The notes beneath the pieces were generated by a model that made no database searches, was not told where the DNA came from, and was given only the letters and a program-made list of their open reading frames with translations. 11,872 bases of DNA from CAZXEU01 sp964639665. Lineage in GTDB: Bacteria; Bacteroidota; Rhodothermia; Rhodothermales; Bin80. The position numbers were made by a program, and so were the translations under genes. Position 1 is the stretch's first letter. Every line of letters begins with the position of its first letter. Shown piece after piece: positions 7,575 to 11,872 of the stretch. The stretch lies in the NCBI GenBank assembly GCA_964639665.1, contig CAZXEU010000199.1:1-11872 (forward strand), given 5' to 3'.

Positions 7575-7657
7575 GTTACACACGGTTGGAATGAAGTCGA
7601 AGTATAAGCGTATTACGACCGGGTGTTTCGATGTTGCTTGAAGCGAGACCGGAATAG
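7575..7657. promoter_or_regulatory. Divergent intergenic region, expected to hold two promoters
   Basis: This 83-base gap separates the minus-strand GNAT gene (start 7574) from the plus-strand zinc-ribbon/roxA set (start 7658), so promoters for both should lie in or near it. On the minus strand TTATACTTCG at about 7611 to 7602 loosely resembles a TAnnTTTG element. On the plus strand TTGGAA at 7586 to 7591 and TATAAG at 7604 to 7609 are present but too closely spaced for a normal pair. The call rests on gene orientation, not on a convincing motif. Confidence 0.35.
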
Positions 7658-7831
7658 ATGAAGGAATGTCCATCTTGCGCGCTTGATGTTCCGCGCCAGG
7701 CAGAAGCTTGCCCCTACTGCCAATACGAGTTTCCAAAGCAGAAGAGCTCTCGCTCCATCATGGCCATTGTCATGGCGCTGCTGCTGGTCTGGCCGATCCT
7801 TGAGCTGCTGAAGCTGGTTTTTCGAAAATGA
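7658..7831 (+). CDS. Small zinc-ribbon protein with C-terminal membrane helix (57 aa)
   Basis: A short gene on the plus strand encodes 57 residues in two parts. Residues 1 to 27 form a compact zinc ribbon, MKECPSCALDVPRQAEACPY followed by CQYEFPK, with ligands Cys4, Cys7, Cys18 and Cys21; this matches the UPF0547-like 'CPxC...VPxxAxxCPxCxYxF' pattern. A basic KQKSSRS linker leads to a hydrophobic stretch at about 34 to 48 (IMAIVMALLLVWPIL), a probable single membrane helix, and a short tail ending FRK. It therefore looks like a tail-anchored protein with a cytoplasmic zinc ribbon. The GGAAT before the ATG could act as a weak ribosome binding site. Its stop codon overlaps the start of roxA (ATGA), which strongly supports it as a real translated gene. 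Function is unknown; a metal-binding or protein-contact role for the roxA neighbourhood is inference. Confidence 0.85.
   Translation: MKECPSCALDVPRQAEACPYCQYEFPKQKSSRSIMAIVMALLLVWPILELLKLVFRK
7828..7831 (+). promoter_or_regulatory. ATGA start/stop overlap coupling the zinc-ribbon gene to roxA
   Basis: The roxA ATG (7828 to 7830) overlaps the TGA stop of the 57-residue gene (7829 to 7831). This 4-base overlap is a classic arrangement for translational coupling. No strong independent ribosome binding site precedes the ATG (upstream reads TGGTTTTTCGAAA), so roxA translation may depend on its small neighbour. Confidence 0.75.
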
Positions 7832-8994
7832 CGCGACACGCATCCGTTTTCGGTGAGCTCTCTGTGGAGGAATTCCTGGGCGAATACTGGCACAAGCGGC
7901 CGCTGCTGGTTCGTGCCGCCTTGCCGGGGTTTGCCCCCGCGGTGACGCCTGAAGATCTGTTTGAGCTCTCTTGTCGTGAAGACGTTGCGGCGCGCATAGT
8001 GCTGGAGGAGGGCGGAGAATATCCATGGGAAGTGAGGTTTGGACCCTTCGAGCGACGGGAGTTTGCGGCATTGCCCGGCTCGCACTGGACCCTTCTAGTC
8101 CAGGAAGTGGACCGGCACAACGAGTCAGCGCACCAACTCCTTGCCCGGTTCAGGTTCATGCCCAACTGGCGCCTGGATGATGTGCAGATCAGTTACGCAC
8201 CCGTGGCTGGAAGTGCAGGACCGCATGTGGACAACTATGATGTTTTCCTGGTCCAGGGGCGGGGACGCCGCAGATGGTTGATCGGCCATGTTCCCGTGCC
8301 TCAGAACGTGGAATCCGCACGGGACCTGGATATAGACTTGCTTGAGGATTTTAGGCCCGATACCGATTGGGTGCTGGAGCCGGGAGACATGCTGTACTTG
8401 CCGCCGCGCTATCCGCACTGGGGCATAGCGCTTGGTTCGTGCATGACTTTTTCGGTGGGTTTCCGTGCGCCCGATGCCCGGACAATGGTGCAAGGCTATC
8501 TTGAGACCGCCTCCGAATCCGCCGGTAGCAGTTGCAGGCTCGAGGATGATGGAACGGACGTCAGCCTGGATCCCGGGCGCATTTCGCCAGAGACACTGAA
8601 ACGGGTGCGCAGAATTGTGCGAAAGGCCGTAGAGGACCCGGAGCTCATTGATGACTGGTTTGCTCGCTTCGTGACGGAGCCCCAGCGGGGGTTCTATCCG
8701 GCGGAGCCCGATGTTGCCTGGACACCGTCGCGCGTAAGGCGCGCTCTAGGCAGCGGCCACCGCCTCGGTCGCAGTGCGATTGCCTATTTTGCCTACAGAA
8801 ACGGCCGCTCTGGGACCGTTCTCTATGCGTGCGGCCAGCGGCACGACCTTTCCGAGGACATGGCGCCTGCAGCTTCGCTCCTTGCAGGCTCCGGCGCGCT
8901 GGATGCGACGGCCTTCGGAGGACTCCTAGACCATGCTCCGTTCATGTCTTTGTTGGCAGACCTGGTAAATGACGGCTCACTTCGTGTTCTTTAG
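7828..8994 (+). CDS. roxA: RoxA/YcfD-type JmjC ribosomal protein arginine hydroxylase
   Basis: The 388-residue product matches the RoxA (YcfD) family of Fe(II)/2-oxoglutarate oxygenases; the E. coli member hydroxylates an arginine of ribosomal protein uL16. It shows the family N-terminus (SVEEFLGEYWHKRPLLVR, 12 to 29), GPFERREF (72 to 79), and the JmjC core with iron ligands His133 and Asp135 in GPHVDNYDVFLVQGRGRRRW and His197 in YPHWGIAL. SVGFRAPDAR (209 to 218) is also characteristic. The C-terminal part (about 250 to 388) matches the dimerisation and winged-helix regions in length and in its closing 'LLADLVNDGSL'. Catalytic residues look intact. Substrate is inferred from the family; uL16 is not in the window. 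The start is fixed by the overlap with the upstream small gene. A Nudix gene follows after 11 bases. The family is best known from gammaproteobacteria, so its presence in an FCB-like context is notable. Confidence 0.9.
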   Translation: MTRHASVFGELSVEEFLGEYWHKRPLLVRAALPGFAPAVTPEDLFELSCREDVAARIVLEEGGEYPWEVRFGPFERREFAALPGSHWTLLVQEVDRHNESAHQLLARFRFMPNWRLDDVQISYAPVAGSAGPHVDNYDVFLVQGRGRRRWLIGHVPVPQNVESARDLDIDLLEDFRPDTDWVLEPGDMLYLPPRYPHWGIALGSCMTFSVGFRAPDARTMVQGYLETASESAGSSCRLEDDGTDVSLDPGRISPETLKRVRRIVRKAVEDPELIDDWFARFVTEPQRGFYPAEPDVAWTPSRVRRALGSGHRLGRSAIAYFAYRNGRSGTVLYACGQRHDLSEDMAPAASLLAGSGALDATAFGGLLDHAPFMSLLADLVNDGSLRVL

Positions 8995-9005
8995 CGGGAT
9001 ATGCC

Positions 9006-9566
9006 ATGACAAGTAGCTGGGATCGCGTGGGCTCTAGCCAGCGTGGTCAATACTCCATCTTTTCAGTTCGACACGACCGCAGCCGGTCGCCGAGAACAGG
9101 TACCATTCATGATTTCTATGTAATAGACGCTCCGGATTGGGTAAACGTTATTCCCGTTACTACGGACGGAAAGCTGGTGTGTCTGCGCCAGTATAGGCAC
9201 GGGTCGCGCAGCGTCTCGCTAGAAGTCCCGGGAGGACTCATTGATGCCGATGAGACGCCTGAGGAGGCCGCTTTGCGGGAAATGCGCGAAGAGACGGGCT
9301 ATCGGTCTGACCAGGTTACGCGGATCGGGCGAATGAGCCCCAATTCGGCCATTTTCGGCAACCAGTGTCACTTCTTCGTTGCGCTAAACGTACTGCCGGA
9401 TGGTGATCAGAGGTTGGATAGCGCCGAGGACATTGAGGTGGTTCTGGTTGATCCTGGTGAAGTGCCGCGTCTAATCCTGGACGGGACCATCGACAATGGA
9501 ATAATCGTGGCTGCCTTCCATTATTTTGAGTTGTATTTGCGCGGGCTGCATAGTACTGGCACCTGA
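9006..9566 (+). CDS. Nudix hydrolase, ADP-ribose pyrophosphatase-like
   Basis: This 186-residue protein carries a perfect Nudix box at 77 to 99: G-x5-E (GLIDADE), seven residues, then REMREETGY, containing the metal-binding glutamates. The order of elements (VNVIPVTTDGKLVCLRQYRHG at 46 to 66, SLEVPGGLID at 71 to 80, then RMSPNSAIFGNQCHFFVA after the box) is that of the ADP-ribose/nucleoside-diphosphate-sugar pyrophosphatase group, which splits such compounds into two monophosphates. The 'E-V-P-G-G' before the box fits that subgroup. Exact substrate cannot be told from sequence. The ATG at 9006 lies 11 bases after the roxA stop with GCGGGAT just upstream as a possible weak ribosome binding site. 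The stop overlaps the start of the channel gene. Confidence 0.9.
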   Translation: MTSSWDRVGSSQRGQYSIFSVRHDRSRSPRTGTIHDFYVIDAPDWVNVIPVTTDGKLVCLRQYRHGSRSVSLEVPGGLIDADETPEEAALREMREETGYRSDQVTRIGRMSPNSAIFGNQCHFFVALNVLPDGDQRLDSAEDIEVVLVDPGEVPRLILDGTIDNGIIVAAFHYFELYLRGLHSTGT

Positions 9567-9568
9567 TG
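9564..9568 (+). promoter_or_regulatory. TGATG stop/start overlap coupling Nudix and channel genes
   Basis: The TGA stop of the Nudix gene (9564 to 9566) shares its last base with the ATG of the channel gene (9566 to 9568). This one-base overlap suggests stop-restart translation and co-expression of the two proteins. I see no separate strong ribosome binding site just upstream. Confidence 0.7.
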
Positions 9569-10420
9569 TTGTCGCCACGTTCCGTTAGCAGGCGATCCTT
9601 TGGCTCCGGCTCGTTAAAGGGGCGCCGCCTGGTAATTCACAACCTGATTTTCGGGGGTGACAGCCCGCAGGGCAGGCTATTTGACGAAGTGCTCATAGTG
9701 GTCATCCTGGCGAGTGTGGCGGCCGTCATGCTGGAGAGCGTGGAGACTTTTGGCACGCGCTTCCACTCGGCACTGATCTGGATGGAGTGGGGCTTTACGA
9801 TAATCTTTACCGTCGAATACGCGCTGCGACTTGCGTGCGTCGGACGTCCGCTTCAATACGCACGAAGCTTCTACGGAATCATCGATTTGCTCGCCGTGCT
9901 GCCGACCTACCTGTCGCTGGTGTTGCCGGGCGCCCATGCGCTGCTGGTCATCCGGCTCCTGAGAATTCTGAGGGTATTTCGCGTCCTGAAGCTGGTGAAG
10001 TACCTGACGGAAGCGGACTTTTTGCTTACCGCCCTGCGCAACAGCCGTCGCAAGATCACCATATTCATACTTGCGGTCCTCACACTCGTTACCATCCTGG
10101 GTTCGCTGGTCTACCTGATTGAAGGCGCCGAGAACGGATTCGAAAACATTCCGGTCAGTGTCTACTGGGCCATCGTGACGCTTACTACGGTTGGATACGG
10201 AGACATCTCCCCGCAGACGCCGCTTGGACAGGCGCTGGCAGCCGTTGTGATGATCATTGGCTATGCCATCATTGCTGTGCCGACGGGAATAGTGACCGCG
10301 GAGCTGGCAAAATCTCGCGATTGGGGAGCCGGGCAAAAGACCCGTGTTTGCAGCCGGTGCTATTTTGCCTCGCACGGCAAGGACGCGAAGTTCTGCAGCA
10401 AGTGCGGCAAGAAGCTGTAG
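9566..10420 (+). CDS. Voltage-gated K+ channel with C-terminal zinc ribbon
   Basis: This 284-residue inner-membrane protein is a six-helix Kv-type (KvAP-like) channel subunit, expected to form tetramers. S1 lies near 40 to 56, S2 near 67 to 90, and S3 near 104 to 120. S4 at about 128 to 146 carries a positive residue every third position (Arg130, Arg133, Arg136, Arg139, Lys142, Lys145), the standard voltage-sensor pattern. S5 runs about 163 to 185, the pore helix and selectivity filter TTVGYGD sit at 207 to 213, and S6 at about 221 to 247. After S6 a short linker leads to CSRC (262 to 265) and CSKCG (277 to 281), a four-Cys zinc ribbon, instead of the larger RCK or cyclic-nucleotide domain seen in many bacterial channels. 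Whether the ribbon gates the pore, senses metal or aids assembly is open. Its start overlaps the Nudix stop. Downstream lies the convergent lysine gene. Confidence 0.92.
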   Translation: MLSPRSVSRRSFGSGSLKGRRLVIHNLIFGGDSPQGRLFDEVLIVVILASVAAVMLESVETFGTRFHSALIWMEWGFTIIFTVEYALRLACVGRPLQYARSFYGIIDLLAVLPTYLSLVLPGAHALLVIRLLRILRVFRVLKLVKYLTEADFLLTALRNSRRKITIFILAVLTLVTILGSLVYLIEGAENGFENIPVSVYWAIVTLTTVGYGDISPQTPLGQALAAVVMIIGYAIIAVPTGIVTAELAKSRDWGAGQKTRVCSRCYFASHGKDAKFCSKCGKKL

Positions 10421-10621
10421 CCGGCACAGCCCGTAGACAGGTAAGATCCTTTTCGGCCGCGCGACCATAATACGCCTGGCAGGCAGCGTGATAGAATGTC
10501 GCCCTTGAACGGTGATTCGCGCACGTCTGGAAGTAACGGGCAAATCAGAGGCAGGTCCGCTTGGCACGTGCAGATGGCATCCACGGCACTTATTCAGCAC
10601 GGTGCACGGCACTGACGCAGG
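10421..10621. other. Convergent intergenic spacer between channel gene and lysine gene
   Basis: The channel gene (plus) and the decarboxylase gene (minus) end toward each other across this 201-base spacer, so terminators for both are expected. I find only weak short hairpins, such as GCCT/AGGC near 10474 to 10484, without T-runs. The octamer ACGGCACT occurs twice, near 10583 and 10607. A 39-codon plus-strand frame at 10496 to 10615 has no recognisable features. Confidence 0.4.
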
Positions 10622-11872
10622 TTACGGTTCCGGCAGGACGATTTCGGAGGCAGGTGCGCGGTGATTGTATGAACTGCTCATAACCCGGCCATAGGCGCCG
10701 GCCGTGGCGATAAGCAGGATATCTCCTTCACGCGTCTCGGGCAGTCTTCGGCCGCGTCCCAGTATGTCACCCGTTTCGCAAATGGGCCCCACCACGTCTG
10801 CCGTAATGGCTGCGGGCGCAGCCAACCGCGTAAGGTTTACTATGGCATGATAGGAGCCGTACAGGGCCGGCCGGATCAGGGAATTCATGCCGGTATCGAC
10901 GCCTATGTACCAGTGAGCGCCTTTTCGCTTTACCTGCGTAACGCGAACCAGCAATACGCCGGCCTCCGCTACCAGATATCTGCCCGGCTCCATCCATAGA
11001 GCAAGTCCCTCGTGGGCATTCTTGAATCGCTCAAGCGTATCCCCGAGCGCTCCAAGATTGAGGGGAAGGGTCCCCGGAAGTTCCGGCACCCCCAGACCTC
11101 CACCGATGTTCACGAGTCGCACTTCAGGAAAGATGTCCACCAGGGAAGAGAGAAAGAAAGCCGTTTCCGACCACGTTTCCGGCACCAGGATACCGCTTCC
11201 CACGTGTGCATGCAGGCCTATGATGCGAAGGTCGACGCTTCGGGCCAATTGCCGCAGCCTCGGCAACGAAGCGGGTGATACGCCGAATTTCGTCTGGGCT
11301 CCTGCCGTGCGCACATGCCGATGGTGGCCTTGCCCCCGACCCGGATCCACCCGAACAATGACCTCCCTGGACTCGAACAGCTCTGGCCAGAGCTCAAGCG
11401 GCCTTATGCTGTCCAGTGTAACAAAGCCTGCGTGCGCAAAACCCTCAGCGTATTCTTCCCGCGGCACGAGATTCGGCGTAAAGAGAATCCGGCTTGCCTC
11501 GAGATCGGGATAGAGGCCGCGGATGTAATCCAGCTCGCCTGGAGAAACGCATTCGAAGCCGAGTCCGGCCCGGTGAAAAACGTCGAGGACTTCTCTTTGG
11601 CCACAGGCCTTGACGGCGTAAAAACAGCGGTCTATGGCATCGATGTCCAACAGCCGCTGAGCGCGATCATGCAGCGTGGGCACATCGTACACGAACGCCG
11701 GCGTTGGCAAACGCAGCAATTCCGCGCGCCGCACGCGCCACCATGGAGCGGCAGCGGTCGGCATGTTCGCTGCCTTTAGCTCCCGGTAGGTTGGACCAAA
11801 CGGACCCTGGGCGCCGACCGTGGCGAAGACGTGCGAGTGCAGCTTGCTGACAAGTCGCCTGGCATGCTGTTC
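10622..11872 (-). CDS. lysAC: Bifunctional aspartokinase/diaminopimelate decarboxylase, C-terminal part (cut by window edge)
   Basis: The visible 416 residues contain a full PLP-dependent meso-diaminopimelate decarboxylase domain, which catalyses the last step of lysine synthesis. Counting from the internal Met at 11764, the PLP lysine is Lys52 in FYAVKA. GLHAHVGSG, the phosphate-binding INIGGGLGVPE-type glycine loop, EPGRYLVAEAGVLL, GPICETGDILG and ATAGAYG follow in order. The frame stays open without a stop for 36 codons from that Met to the edge. Those codons read ...ARRLVSKLHSHVF, then GPTYRELKAANMPTAAAPWW, resembling the linker between the aspartokinase and decarboxylase halves of the Xanthomonas-type LysAC fusion. 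Aspartokinase catalyses the first step of the pathway, so the fusion would join first and last enzymes. The kinase catalytic core lies outside the window and is inferred. If the fusion is wrong, this is a stand-alone LysA starting at 11764. The gene ends with TAA at 10622 to 10624. Confidence 0.85.
   Translation of the reverse strand, partial: EQHARRLVSKLHSHVFATVGAQGPFGPTYRELKAANMPTAAAPWWRVRRAELLRLPTPAFVYDVPTLHDRAQRLLDIDAIDRCFYAVKACGQREVLDVFHRAGLGFECVSPGELDYIRGLYPDLEASRILFTPNLVPREEYAEGFAHAGFVTLDSIRPLELWPELFESREVIVRVDPGRGQGHHRHVRTAGAQTKFGVSPASLPRLRQLARSVDLRIIGLHAHVGSGILVPETWSETAFFLSSLVDIFPEVRLVNIGGGLGVPELPGTLPLNLGALGDTLERFKNAHEGLALWMEPGRYLVAEAGVLLVRVTQVKRKGAHWYIGVDTGMNSLIRPALYGSYHAIVNLTRLAAPAAITADVVGPICETGDILGRGRRLPETREGDILLIATAGAYGRVMSSSYNHRAPASEIVLPEP

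Noticed and set aside
7575..7736. N-terminal extension of the GNAT protein
   Set aside because: It would run across the divergent gap into the start of the 57-residue gene, and these residues do not look like GNAT sequence.
9677..10612. Minus-strand 311-codon open frame
   Set aside because: It is antisense to the K+ channel gene; the product is rich in Arg, Gln and His with no family resemblance.
10496..10615. 39-codon plus-strand frame in the convergent spacer
   Set aside because: Short, low-complexity product without motif or ribosome binding site; likely chance.
1..11872. CRISPR array, insertion sequence, tRNA or defence genes
   Set aside because: I found no regularly spaced repeats, transposase motifs, tRNA-like T-loops or known defence domains in either strand.

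Overview
The window reads as ordinary chromosomal housekeeping DNA from a moderately GC-rich bacterium. It most likely belongs to the Bacteroidota/Rhodothermota/Balneolota (FCB) side of the tree. That placement is inferred from memory of protein families: the GNAT acetyltransferase has the Cys-rich C-terminus known from Bacteroidota arginine-cluster acetyltransferases, and the RibBA C-terminus has the 'YLxTKRDRMGH' ending common in that group. Two genes are better known from gammaproteobacteria: a RoxA/YcfD-type ribosomal oxygenase and an aspartokinase/diaminopimelate decarboxylase fusion. The assignment is therefore tentative. No mobile element, CRISPR array, phage gene or tRNA was recognised.

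Left part, bases 1 to 737: no convincing gene. It opens with a compact cluster of inverted repeats (about 16 to 86), followed by about 650 bases without a supportable coding region.

Middle part, bases 738 to 7574, all on the minus strand and read right to left: a GNAT acetyltransferase, the primosomal helicase priA, a small SRP (4.5S-type) RNA gene, yajC (Sec translocon accessory), bifunctional ribBA (riboflavin synthesis) and a secreted gamma-glutamyltransferase-family protein. Gaps are short (about 30 to 40 bases) except around the SRP RNA and its terminator, so the block is probably one or two transcription units. SRP RNA and YajC both serve membrane-protein targeting and insertion.

Right part, bases 7658 to 10420, plus strand: a tightly packed set made of a 57-residue zinc-ribbon/membrane protein, a RoxA-type JmjC oxygenase, a Nudix hydrolase and a voltage-gated K+ channel with a C-terminal zinc ribbon. 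Two junctions overlap (ATGA and TGATG), which suggests translational coupling. The set diverges from the GNAT gene across an 83-base gap.

Right edge, bases 10622 to 11872, minus strand: a diaminopimelate decarboxylase domain whose reading frame stays open to the window edge. The residues before its first Met look like the tail of an aspartokinase, so it is best read as the C-terminal half of a bifunctional aspartokinase/DAP decarboxylase.

I see no strong case for a wholly new system. The best leads are the coupled zinc-ribbon/oxygenase/Nudix/channel cluster, the unannotated SRP RNA, the lysine-pathway fusion, and residue-level oddities in PriA and the GGT-family protein.
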